From Cephalotrichum gorgonifer (taxonomy: Eukaryota; Ascomycota; Sordariomycetes; Microascales; Microascaceae), in NCBI GenBank assembly GCA_900312665.1, contig ONZQ02000001.1, positions 44,600 to 108,599 of the forward strand: a DNA stretch of 64,000 nt, in the 5' to 3' direction. Positions 12,401-23,155 of the stretch are shown here, in pieces. Below the pieces are notes generated by a model. The model made no database searches and was not told the DNA's origin. It saw only the letters and a list, made by a program, of their open reading frames with translations. The translations under genes and the position numbers were made by a program. The number at the start of each line of letters is the position of its first letter. Within the stretch, counting starts at the first letter, position 1.

Positions 12401-12946
12401 GAGCATGCCCAGAGCCCGCTCGATGAACTTGCGCTTGGGCTTCATGCCATACATACTGTGGCAGAATAGGATAAGGTCGAACTTCTCATCAGAGCTTGGA
12501 CTAGTACTGCTAGCCATCCCTGCATGATTGTCCAGATCGAATGGAGTTTGGCGGATATCGGGGAGAATTTCCAGGCAAGGAAAAGGGGACTCGATCCCGG
12601 AGGTGAAGCACAGCCATTCTTCTAAACTTGTAGCGAACAAGCCATTAGGCTCGAATGCAATGTATCTACCTATTTTTCGCTTCAGAGAGTCAGGTAGGTA
12701 TCCAAGTACGCTTCTCGGTCCAGGTCCAATTTCGAGTACTGAGATATGAATTCGCGAGTTGAACAGAGGGCGAAGCAGGTGAGAGAGCTGGGGGATAATG
12801 AAGTCCTGATAGGTCATCCATCCCGAGCCCCGAATGATGGTATTCAATCCGGCGCTATACTGTGTGTCCGACAATGGCTGTCTCGTACACGATGTTGCTG
12901 CTGCCTTCTGCCTCAACGCCCGCTTTAACGAATCGAGGGTAGCCAT
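9452..12946 (-). pseudogene. Decayed multidomain fusion: methyltransferase-like + FAD-linked oxidase + P-loop kinase-like + phosphoribosyltransferase
   Basis: Read 5' to 3' on the minus strand, one colinear protein can be followed from ATG 12946 (MATLDSLKR) to TAG 9452. Domains: a SAM-methyltransferase-like part (VLEIGPGPRSVLGYLP, ~12946-12260); a berberine-bridge-type FAD-linked oxidase (ISGGHSGH, AGLSLQGGIGHLARMHGL, ~12150-10690); a P-loop segment (VTGEHGAGKDYCADVW, ~10640-10240); and a PRTase with the PRPP motif VVVVDDVLATGETL (~9925-9452). The frame is broken repeatedly: stop at 12263-12265, frameshift near 11395, stop at 10944-10946, frameshift near 10770, stop at 10237-10239, tandem TAG TAG at 9951-9956. 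From memory I recognise the same domain order as an intact large protein in other ascomycetes, where the tandem stops correspond to two Gln codons; this needs a search. At least six lesions make it a pseudogene. Confidence 0.8.
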
Positions 12947-15086
12947 ATCGTTTCGGTATGGTGGTATGGTTGATGGGTATTTGGCAATGGGGAAAAGCAA
13001 CAACGTTTCACTTTTGGAGGTCGACGAGATGGCGAGAGCGAGGAAACTGTGTCGTGTAACTCTGTGCTTGCTTATATTGGTCTTGCCTGGGCGCCTAAGC
13101 TCGGGACATGCTGATAGTAGCAATGTAGTTGTGCTGTCATGTGACTACCGATTGAATGGTTTCACGAATACCATCTACGAAGTGGTTACATTAATATTGG
13201 TCTATATATCCAGCGAGAGCAAGCTAACGTTAAAGTTCGGAGCTACCTATGCTATAGAACAATCATTATCTCCTTCCACCAGGCGCTAACGATGCCTCAC
13301 CAAGGATACAACATGGCCAAAATGATGCCAAACCTCAAACTATTGACCATTGATAGAGAAAACGTTCACCGCTTCCTGGAATTCCCATTTACAAGTCCCA
13401 AATATCACTTATTAGGAGACGCCAAATACACCCATAACCCAGTCCGAATTACACACTAGTACCGGAACGGACCCCAGCTTCATAATTACTTAGCTAGCCG
13501 TTGTATTGTATAGGAAAGAAAAGAGCAGTTCATCGTAGCGATCTCGGTAAAAAAAAAACATGGGTATTACCACTCTGCTGCATGTCAAGAGCCGGATTGG
13601 CGGCCAAGAAGTTTACAGCTTTCAGGTGGAATTTCAAGACTCTGTACCAGCACGACAAGATCTGAGTGTTTTTCCTCGAGCTTGTCAAGTACGCACCCCG
13701 GTGCTGCCGCGTGACTGATTGGCGCACCGCCCTCCTGAGAACAACTGGGAGGTCGCGCTGCACTGTGACATAGAAGTCAGGGCCGGCTGACTCGGCGGGC
13801 TGGTGAGGGAAGCTGGCTGTATTGGCAAAGAGATTCTGCGATGGTGGCGCGACGATCCTGTATTCAACGCATTTTTCGTGGAGAGGAGTTCAGACGCGAT
13901 TGCGGTCGAATTTTGCCTCGATTCCCTTGTGCTCACAGCTGTTTGCTGTTTTTTGCCACACGTTATCCAGCGGCCCATCACTTCTCCATGCTATCATAAG
14001 CCATTGGTGTAACTTCGGAGTAGGCCACGTGGTTGCCATGCCGTCCATCATGGGATCAAAACGGATAGTCTGCCCATGTAGTGCCCTGCAAGGAATTTCT
14101 CCAGATTGACCGGTTATTTCTCTTCAGGTATGCGTTGTTAATATTAGGTTTGAGGCTGGCTGACATGTCTATCATTTACCTCATCCATCTACCCGCTGAG
14201 GACCTGACAGTCGCAGCATCACACCAGGCGCAACATCATGCATATGGTGTGCGGGAATGTCTACACCGACCTGTAAAATTTTAGCTCCCCGGTGGCGTTT
14301 TTTCACTGCCGTTTACCGTTAGATTTAAAGCACGGGATAGTGATCCCGCCTGCAGGGTATGTTTCCCGAGCGCTGATCTTTATCTTTTGAAGGATAACGT
14401 CCCAATTTCAGCCTCGGTCAAATTATGCTCCCTTGCGTATACCACTCCTCTCCAGGATAAACGAGCCGTGTGCATTTGGAAACAGGAGGCTCAAGTTTGG
14501 CCGTGTCCCCTTGTGCACTCATGCCACGTATTCACTCCCATCCTCCAGTGGATGATGACCATTCCCCGCTGTTGAGGACTAGAATCACCCTGGTCATTCG
14601 TTAACTGAGGCTGGCTACGGCCCCTGGTCGACACGCTTTAACATTCCCATACAAGTAATCACGACTCTGCATGCATAGCAAGGTAGAGACATCACACGTA
14701 GGGGGGAGGGGCAAATAAATTGCCAGTTCTGTCAGCTAAGACCCAGCTCGGGATCGGCAGCTCCTCGTCCGAATGGGTGTTACGAACCGAGCGGATTCCG
14801 GTCTTTTTCACCTTTCTTGATGGCCCAACTGCACATTTCACAACATCACATAGTATACCTATTCGTCGATTCCGACAGGTGACTCACTTGACAATGACAT
14901 TGTGTTTAAAGGGAGGCGAGCAGACGCCCTAGGCTTGATCGCCCAGCTATAAAAGCCCTACAATGTCCCCTTGTTTCTGCCATATTCGTTTCTTCGCTCG
15001 CCAGCTACCATCCCGCTCCACTATATCTTTGAGCAGTTACCTAGCCTCCCAACTTGGTCTTCAGTAAACTCTGACTCCTGCCAACC
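12947..15086. other. Long intergenic region, no recognised gene
   Basis: About 2.1 kb. Open frames are short and show no domain signature on either strand. The right end is the promoter of the DUF6923 gene. Confidence 0.5.
14948..14954 (+). promoter_or_regulatory. TATA box candidate
   Basis: TATAAAA lies about 130 bp before the ATG of the secreted DUF6923 gene and is followed by a pyrimidine-rich leader, as in strongly expressed fungal genes. Confidence 0.5.
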
Positions 15087-15950
15087 ATGTCACCCCTCTC
15101 CCACTTCCTTCTTCTCATCGCAGCTCCCTTAGCCCTCGGAAGAGCCTTGCTGGATCTCCACTTGCCACTTTTCCCTGAGCATCCGTACCCTGAAAAGCCG
15201 TATCCTGAACCACCGTACCCCGAGCCAACACCTCCCCCGCCCGAGTTAACATGCGACAAATACGGCTACTTGATCCAATACGCCCAGCTGATCCGTATCG
15301 ACATCGATACAGGCGGGTATGAGACAGTGGGGACTGCTATCGGCGACAACTCGGCCGTCAATGCCCTCGGCTATAACCCGTTAGACAACCTCCTGTACGG
15401 ATACCAGGGTAGCACGAACCAGGTCATTCGGATTGCTGCAGACGGCTCGTCTAGCATTGCCGCTACTCTTCAGAATGCTGCTGGTTATATTCTAGGAGAC
15501 TTCGACGCTCAGGGCTATTATTGGGTTGCCACCCAGAACGCCGCCACCTGGATCAAGATTGACCTGCGCCCAGGTTCACCGGCGTATGGCCAGGCGGTCG
15601 AGACCGGGACTACCCCATCACCAGGTCGCTCCGTCGCCGACTGGGTCTACGTCCCGATTGCTGGCCCCTACTTGTGGTCTGTCGGTGCTAACCCGATTGG
15701 CGGCGCCTCACTCATCCGCTGGGGTTTTGCTACCCATCAATGGGAGATTATCGCCAACTATCCGGGAATCGACAATGGCTTTGGCGCACTATACGGTATC
15801 AACAACGGGACTATCTTTGCCTCCAACAATGCGAATGGTCGTATCTGGGCGTTTTCTCTACTGGATAATACTCAGCCGTACATTGCTTCTCAGGGTCCTC
15901 CCTCTGGGTCTAACGACGGGGCCCGCTGTGTTGCAAATGTTGAAATCTAG
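15087..15950 (+). CDS. Secreted DUF6923-type (beta-propeller-like) protein
   Basis: Intronless, 287 aa. The N-terminus is a clear signal peptide (MSPLSHFLLLIAAPLALGRA). A Pro-rich spacer follows with imperfect repeats of the unit PYPE(K/P) (PYPEKPYPEPPYPEPTPPPP, 15186-15243). The rest has the DUF6923 pattern of fungal and bacterial surface proteins: YGYLIQYAQLIRIDIDTGGYE, NALGYNPLDNLLYGY, a glycine/aromatic-rich middle and a C-terminal GSNDGARCVANVE. Cys are few (TCDK, ARCV), possibly one disulfide. The role is unknown; the Pro-rich linker suggests cell-wall contact. A TATA box lies ~130 bp upstream. Confidence 0.8.
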   Translation: MSPLSHFLLLIAAPLALGRALLDLHLPLFPEHPYPEKPYPEPPYPEPTPPPPELTCDKYGYLIQYAQLIRIDIDTGGYETVGTAIGDNSAVNALGYNPLDNLLYGYQGSTNQVIRIAADGSSSIAATLQNAAGYILGDFDAQGYYWVATQNAATWIKIDLRPGSPAYGQAVETGTTPSPGRSVADWVYVPIAGPYLWSVGANPIGGASLIRWGFATHQWEIIANYPGIDNGFGALYGINNGTIFASNNANGRIWAFSLLDNTQPYIASQGPPSGSNDGARCVANVEI

Positions 15951-16648
15951 GACTGGGCTATACACTGGATTTTTTCCTTACTGAGCGAGACATAGTAACT
16001 ACGTAGTAGCTATAGGCGTCAGGCTGAGACGATAGTATAGCTGTATCAGGGCCGTGGGGTCAGTAGTGGATAGATGGTCAAGGGCTATCTAGTATGCTTG
16101 CTAGTCAATTCTACTAGTCTATTCTATTCTCGACAAAATATCTACGAAATTGGAGTGATCCTGCTCATGTAGCTATAGTCTATGCAGCATGATCAGAGAG
16201 GAAGCATTGAATGAGCTGCCTCACATTCCATCCGGCCCCGGCCAATTCGATTGTATAGTCAGAGACGATATGTCATCCTCGTCTCTTAGGTTGCGAGTCT
16301 CCATCTTGTCGCATAGCTCCCGGCTCAAGTGGTGATAAGATTGGACTGAGAGATACGCTAAGGCACAGCTATTATCCTGGCAGTATACAATATTCAAAAT
16401 ATTGCAGCGTGTTCGCTTCCGCCATCTTTGTCTAGCAGGCACCTCTATATCACCTAACTAGATACTATCTATGTCAGTATCTTTCCAGCCGCGGATGCTC
16501 TTTCATAAGATGCTCCTCCTTAATCTTTCTCTAACCTGGTATTCCACCCTCAGATCCCCACCCTCCAGCTCTCCGACGGACCCTCATACGACCTCCTGCC
16601 CTGGGTTATCCAACATCCACATGCCCGAGCCGCATGTAATCATACGCA
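15951..16648. other. Tail-to-tail intergenic region
   Basis: AT-richer 3' flanks of the DUF6923 and DUF3433 genes. No gene, RNA or repeat is supportable. Confidence 0.5.
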
Positions 16649-19371
16649 TCAGTTGGCCCCTTCGGCAGTATCAACACCAACTCTTCTCCTCCCACTAACC
16701 CCCCACACCTCCCTATAAGTATACCTCCCGCCCATCCCTGCAACAACGGCGTCCCTATCTCGCTTGGCCAGCATGCTCACACCCCCCAGGTTCCCCACAA
16801 TCTTCGAGTCAGCAACATAATACATCGCCCCCGCAACAGTACTAGGATCGACCGGCACCACAGGCCACTTCACCGCAAACGTCCCCAGTACCACCACCAA
16901 CATAAGCGATAGCACGCCCACAGCGGCCCACGTGCAGATCTGGTGCGCCAGATACGTCTGCGTCACGCGGAAGGGCACGTTGTTCAACAGAATGGGTAGA
17001 AACTCCGAGAGTACCGCCGCGAGGGCCACCGCGGACAGGGTGAGATCCCGGCGGCGGAGGGCTGAACAGATACCAACGAAGGGGTTGGTGGGGGGCGAGA
17101 GGAGGAGGGAGCGGTGGTGTTGGGGGGATTTCGAAAGAAGGAGGTAGGGGTTGAGGATTGCGATGCCTATCATCAGTCAGCATTTGAATGAGAGAAGCCA
17201 GGCTGGCAGGGAGTAACATGGATAGAACAACAAGGACAGCATCTGTGGGCGCGTGGAGGAGAGGGGAGAGGATAGAGGTACTTACCATCGAACAGCGAAG
17301 ACCAGAAGAAGCTGATGATAACTCCAAACGAGGTGAACATAAACCTCACACCGAAGGTCTGCTGGCTCATGAACCGCTCAAACGCCGTGTCACCTCCTGT
17401 GTTGTTATAATACAATATGAGCACAAGGATCCCCGCGATGAAGAGCGCGAAGAGAATCCTGCCCGCAACAGACAACATCAAGAATGGCAGCGGGCGGCCC
17501 GAGTCACGCCCGTGTCTTGCGCTACCCCTCCCCTGCGCGTCCTCGAAGTCTGAAATATCGTCCTCTTCACGCGTAGGAATGGGCCGCGATATTCCCCCGT
17601 CATCTTCCGCCAGAACACCATACTCCACCCCTCCTCCTCTATTGACAAAATACCCCAACCTAAATCTCCACCCCTCCAATCCCTCCGCCATCCTCCTATA
17701 TCCCACCGTCTTAGTACCCCTTGGTAGCTTCGAAATTAGCCCCCTAAGTCTCGCATCCGTTGACAGGGCCGCGATACCAGCAATACTCCACGGGTTCCCC
17801 ATAACGCCAGAAACCCATCCCCTAAGCGTCAACATAACCCCGCAGATCAACACGATCATGAAGGCCAGCAACGCGACTGTCGCGCGGGCGGGTATAGAAA
17901 AGACGCTAAGGGACATGATACACCCCTGCAGATTCATGTTCGTGCACTGCCCATTGACATTATACAGTTTCAGCGAGACAGCCTCGCTGCTAAGGGGTAT
18001 CAGCACCGCCGAGCAAAGGACAAGCAGCGACGAGAGAGACAGTAGTAGCTTCCCGCCTGCCAGGGCGCGGAATGTTGTCCGTATGCCGAATATCCCGCCC
18101 GACCGGAGCAAGAGGGACTCTCGCGCTGATGCGCCGTGCTGGCGTGCGAGCTCATGGAAGGGGTAGTATCGTTGGGCGTTTAGATCGATCATACGTATGG
18201 GGATCGTGAGGAGGACGGCGAGGATTGTGGGAAGGAAGTATCCTATGAAGTAGTCCGATGGCGAGAGCGAGAAGACGATCACGATAGACTCGCCCGTCGG
18301 CTCGGAGGGGTAGAACGTCTGTGTGGCCGTCGGAATTCCGTTCTCATCGGTGAGCACCGTAACGGATGGCTCAATGATGACGTCGGTCGATATAGTCGTG
18401 GGGCGCCCCTGGCTATCAGTGGTCGTAATTATCGTAGGTGTGGATACGGGGTCGGGTATATTAGTGACGGTCGCGGTTGGCACGCCGTTTGAATCTAAAT
18501 GGGTCTGCACATCAGCCGGCACGTACGTCGGACCGCCGTTGACATTCCCGATGGTCGAGGTGGAAGTGAGTGTTGTGCTTTTCCCGTCTATCACGGTGGG
18601 GATCTGGATCGGTGTCACGACGACTTCAATGGTCGTTTTCAGGGTAGGATGGTTGCTGGGAGGGATTGTAGCCGTGATCACGCCACCACCGCCGCCCCAA
18701 TTCCCGGGGTCAGTTGGGGTGGCCGGGTCGGTCGGGGTCTCAGGCGTCCCAGGATCCGGCTTTCTTTCGCCGGGCGGGGTATCCGGGGGCTGGGTTACAG
18801 TCCCCTCGTCGCCAGCTGAAGGGAGGGAAGGTACGGCAGTCCCCTCTTCTTGGGCGACGCGAGCCCGGACCTTTGCTAGCGATGTTGGTTCTAGAGGATC
18901 GTAGCCAATAGCCTAGGAATGTTCAAGGTCAGTCTCGATAGCATATCCGGTGACTCTGTCGAGAATATCCCCCATTGAGAGACCTACCGCCTCCGTGGTA
19001 GCTAATGCTAGCATCGCCGAAGACCTCTCGTCAAGCTGCCGATTCAAATCCGCAAAGTCCGAAATCACGTCCTTCCCGGACTCCTTCGGCAGGCGCTGGA
19101 TGGCATATTCCATTAGAGCCATGCAGCCCATGATGAGGGCAATTATGGCCACGAGGAAAGTCCATCTCAGCGATACGGGCTTGTAGTTCGGTAGAGGTCG
19201 GCGTGCCGTCTCTTGCGGGTGCCCGTAGACTGTGGGGTTCTTCTGTGGTTCTTGCCCATACTCGTAGTAGTTGTGGTTCCCACCGGGCATGGAGTACTGC
19301 GTTTGGGGAGGATAACCCGGTGGGCGCGCATCCACGGGCGGCTCGTATTGGGGCGCTTGATGATACGCCAT
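16649..19371 (-). CDS. DUF3433-domain multi-pass membrane protein
   Basis: Three exons: 19371-18988, 18912-17286, 17166-16649; 842 aa. Start ATG 19371 (MAYHQAPQYEPP) opens a Pro/Tyr-rich cytosolic tail, then the DUF3433 entry helix (LRWTFLVAIIALIMGCMALMEYA). A Thr/Pro/Val-rich stretch of ~200 aa follows (TATIPPSNHP, TSTSTIGN, ITTTDSQGRPTT), probably extracellular and O-glycosylated. Then come several hydrophobic segments (FIGYFLPTILAVLLTIPIRM, ATVALLAFMIVLICGVML, RILFALFIAGILVLILYY) and the second half after the last intron. DUF3433 proteins are fungal plasma-membrane or wall-associated proteins of unknown function, usually ~1000-1300 aa, so this one is short. The first intron (18913-18987, 75 nt) removes an apparent in-frame TAG. 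The promoter lies in the N gap. Confidence 0.8.
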
Positions 19372-19411
19372 AGATACGGAAACGGGGGAAGAAAAGAGAA
19401 AGGTGGAAAAA

Positions 19412-19817
19412 GGGGGGGGGGGGGGGNNNNNNNNNNNNNNNNNNNNNNNNNNNNNNNNNNNNNNNNNNNNNNNNNNNNNNNNNNNNNNNNNNNNNNNNNN
19501 NNNNNNNNNNNNNNNNNNNNNNNNNNNNNNNNNNNNNNNNNNNNNNNNNNNNNNNNNNNNNNNNNNNNNNNNNNNNNNNNNNNNNNNNNNNNNNNNNNNN
19601 NNNNNNNNNNNNNNNNNNNNNNNNNNNNNNNNNNNNNNNNNNNNNNNNNNNNNNNNNNNNNNNNNNNNNNNNNNNNNNNNNNNNNNNNNNNNNNNNNNNN
19701 NNNNNNNNNNNNNNNNNNNNNNNNNNNNNNNNNNNNNNNNNNNNNNNNNNNNNNNNNNNNNNNNNNNNNNNNNNNNNNNNNNNNNNNNNNNNNNNNNNNN
19801 NNNNNNNNNNNNNNNNN
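19412..19817. other. Poly-G run plus 391-bp assembly gap (N)
   Basis: Fifteen G at 19412-19426 followed by N from 19427 to 19817. The gap starts ~55 bp upstream of the DUF3433 start codon, so that promoter and 5' UTR are not available. Confidence 0.95.
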
Positions 19818-22352
19818 CACGAGACAATTCCAGAACGAAGATCGCTCGAGATCGTTCAAGGGAGTTGTGAGGCGAAGATCACAAGTATTAAAGGGAGTAG
19901 AAAATAGAGAACACGGAGAAGTTAATAGAGTCCCAGTTGCCTGGGTCGCAAGAACCTCTCCCTAGCTCCCTCCAAGACAACGCCAAGGCCCTCTCAACCA
20001 GATAGCCTGCTGCCATGGTGGCTCGGCTATCATACAGATGTCCCTGCTCAGGCGAATCAAGGTATTCCAGAATGAGCCTTGGTCCTTCTTGGCGCAGCTG
20101 TGGCTGAAGGAGCAGCCAGTAGAAGTGTTATCGTTCCGGCACCTGAGGATGCCAGAAAGCGAGCAGATTTATGCCGCGCCAGTGGCGTCGATAGGGCGTC
20201 ACTAGTGGCTGGCTGGCACAGAGAAATGTACTACGATTATAAGTGGTTCAGCCGTCATCACTCCTTGAAATGGTCCTATTTATCGACTCACTCCTGGTAT
20301 TTGATAGGTCCGAGAGGAGTCTATATGCAGATGTTCCAACTTCTGTGGAATAGTCTCAAATGCGGAATCAGGCCAAATGTATAAGCGAAAGGCTTCGGAA
20401 TCAACGGAGATCGTGCATGGGTACCTAAGCGGCGGCCAGCTGGAAAATAAATGAGCGCGATTATCCACTTGAATCTGAGAGCTCCAGACGTACGGACCCG
20501 AGCATCGGTCAAGCCAGCTTTTAGAAGCGGGTGTTAGCGGCTTCATTCCGTCCACTAGCGGTACATATCCTTATGGAGTGGGCCTCTTTATTCCAGAGCG
20601 CTAACCCCAGACGGCCCCTGTTGCATTAGCGACGGGGGACTATTGAAGGCTGAAAGAAGGCCGTCCAATAACCATCCTCCTGTGACAGAATAAGCTTCGT
20701 TGGGTCTCTCCTATAGGGCTGCATGAATAAATGTAGGGAGGAGCCCCCTGAATGAGACTGAATGAGAGAGGCTCTGCAAGCCACAACTCGACTCTCTCAC
20801 GGGTATTTATCTATTTGTACTAGCCCCGGTGAAGATGTACAAATTGATGTTGGACAGTGAGGATATAAGGGACCCTACTTCTCCATCTGTCAATCTTGCC
20901 ACATTGTCTACGCAGCTCGGGTTCCAAGCCAGAAACTAAACCCTCTCGAGCCCTTACTGCTCGGTTATATTAGGGCAGCTATTAATATAGGATGAGCCCG
21001 TAGTCTCCCTGTCTCGGGCGATGTCGGTGTTGCTCCTCGGGTTAGTCCCGTGCGGAGTCGGGGACGACGTACGAATTCCCCATTCCTTCACACTTCTACT
21101 TCGTGGCTGAGTAGAAAGTGATATAGCTGGTGATGGCAGAGCACTCTAAATACAAAAGTAATTTAGGTGGAATTAATGTCCTAAATTAATATACGCTCGT
21201 GATGTCACTGTTCTGGAATCTCCCCCCTCTCCCGCGACATTACCGTATGCCGTTTTATCCAGGAAGGGACCCTCACTTGACTTTGCATTGAGGTCCTTGG
21301 TTAAGCCGAAGCCCTGGGATCTCTTATATCATCGGCTATACTTGAAGACCAAGACGTCCTGGAAGGTGCCACGGTCAAGCGGGTGCAGGAATGCTTCTCC
21401 TCAAATGGTCAAAGGATATGTCAGATGGGCGCGATGGGCCGGGCGCAGTGAGAGCCGCCTTCATGTTGCCCCGGTATAGGTTCTGCCCCCATGATCGACC
21501 AGAAGTGTCTCGACGGTCGTAACAGCATAAGAGAAACAGACCGCAGTTGTAGTCGCTGAGCAGCGACATCTGTTTAATCGGGATACGCTACCCGTCTTTG
21601 GGGTTTTTACACGAATCGGCCTATCTATTCCTGCCTGGTTGGCTGAGGAAATAGCTATGGAGCTGGCTCAATGGCGACTTGATTCTATGACTTGGGCCGA
21701 CAACAGTAGCCAGGTTCAAACCGACGATGCAGGGGGTCTTCAATTACTGGACGATGAGGATGTTGATGAAGAGGTTATAGAAGTCGGGGACGAGGTCGGG
21801 GACTGGATGTACGTCTAGACCTCTGCCCTGACGGGCATGTATGAATGCTACCGCAAGCCGAGCTCCTACTAGAACTATTACCTCCGTCCACCACAAATCT
21901 ACCAGCGACGAGATGGAGTGAAAAGGGATGCTACTGTATCCTTGTACCGAGTGTGTGCGCCGAACAAAGTAAAAATATACAAAACTACCAATGACACCCG
22001 GTGCGACAAGCACAACTAGGAGATACGAGACTTGGGCGCAGGATGACTGGCTCCTCCCTTCTACTTCATCACTCGCCACAAAACCATTCATTCCATCACT
22101 GTTTCTACACACCAAATCGCCAGTCCGATCTTCTCGATCGGACCCGAATCTCCACTATCCAAGGTCACTTCTACAGCCATGGAGTATAGGTTCGTTCTGC
22201 CCCTGCCGGTCCTCATACAGCTTGGATCCGCTCGCCAATGAAGGAAACTTCTGCCCAACTTCCCCCGCTCAAACACCAACTCGAAGGACGCCATCCTCAA
22301 GCAGCCGCGCAAAGCCACCGCTAACTTGAACAAGACATATGAGACGCCGACA
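19818..22352. other. Gene-poor region
   Basis: No gene can be supported. Coding-like snippets occur, for example around 21290-21480 and an acidic frame ending at 21820 (LLDDEDVDEEVIEVGDEVGDW), but none extends or carries a recognisable domain. Relics of older genes are possible. Confidence 0.4.
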
Positions 22353-22651
22353 CAATGATGAGCTACGCCGCCGACACCTACACCCAACGAAACCCCAACA
22401 TCAACTCTAGGAAGAGGCCCAAAAGTACATAAAGCAACGTTCTCAGCCAAGGGCCTCTACAACAATGTTATTCAGATCATATCTGGCCTCAACCACGTCA
22501 TGCTCCACGTCCATAGAACGACGCCGGGGAAGAAGGACAGCGCGTTGGCGGACATCTATCGTCTTGGTGGGACTTGTGTTGAGGACCACTGGGATGTTCA
22601 GCAGGATATGGACCCTCAGCCAAAGAATCCGAAGTCCTTTATTTGATCCGC
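22353..22651 (+). pseudogene. SnoaL-like / NTF2-fold relic
   Basis: Two pieces in different frames resemble the C-terminal half of predicted SnoaL-like (NTF2-fold) enzymes: MMSYAADTYTQRNPNI from 22353, then after a frame change near 22420-22440, KGLYNNVIQIISGLNHVMLH followed by DIYRLGGTCVEDHWDVQQDM, ending at a TGA at 22649-22651. The order (YxQxNPxx, xVxxHVH, DIxRL...EHWDV) is characteristic of this family. No N-terminal half is recognisable, so this is probably a remnant. Confidence 0.45.
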
Positions 22652-23063
22652 GAAGTTCATTACGGGGGAGGTAGAAATCGGGGGTGAAAGTGAACGGCTA
22701 AGATGGCGATTGAGATACGTTACTCCCAAGCGCCCTGCAGAGCTTCTGCATTACACGATCTTTGTTTGTTGATTGGAAACTTTACCATATCCTACCGTAC
22801 TATTTAACCGCAAACCTTAGAAGGTAAAAAAAAGAAAAACTAAGTCCATCCCAGACTTGAATACTCCACCACGATGAACCTAACATAGGGAGCACCTACT
22901 GGTCCCAAAACGGGGTAGATAAAGTGAGGACCACCAGTCTTCGTAATTATGCTAAGTCCGGTACGATCAAAGCCCTAGACTGTTTTAAAACTAGGTGGTG
23001 GAAATATGGATAGGCGAGTATCGGAGGCTATGTAGACTCGCAAAAGAGAAACATCAAAAATTT

Positions 23064-23155
23064 GATCTTGGCAGGGATCGAACCTGCAATCTTTTGATAT
23101 TCTGCTGTCTAGGAGACAGTCGTAGTCAAACGCCTTGCCATTGGGCCACAAGACC
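23064..23155 (-). tRNA. tRNA-Arg(ACG) with intron
   Basis: On the minus strand the cloverleaf is complete: acceptor GGTCTTG / CAAGATC (one G-T pair), D-arm GCCCAATGGCAAGGC, anticodon stem TTTGA / TCAAA with loop CTACGA, and T-arm GCAGGTTCGATCCCTGC. The anticodon is ACG (plus positions 23121-23123). A ~21-nt intron sits after position 37 and folds into its own hairpin (CTGTCT / AGACAG). An A-run at 23056-23060 gives a T5 Pol III stop on the minus strand. Confidence 0.9.

Noticed and set aside
18913..18987. In-frame TAG that seems to split the DUF3433 gene
   Set aside because: The TAG is the end of a plausible 75-nt phase-0 intron (GTAGGT ... CTGAC ... CCTAG).
21288..21479. Possible flavin-monooxygenase fragment
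   Set aside because: Only a few residues resemble the family, in two frames, with no cofactor motif; not enough to call.
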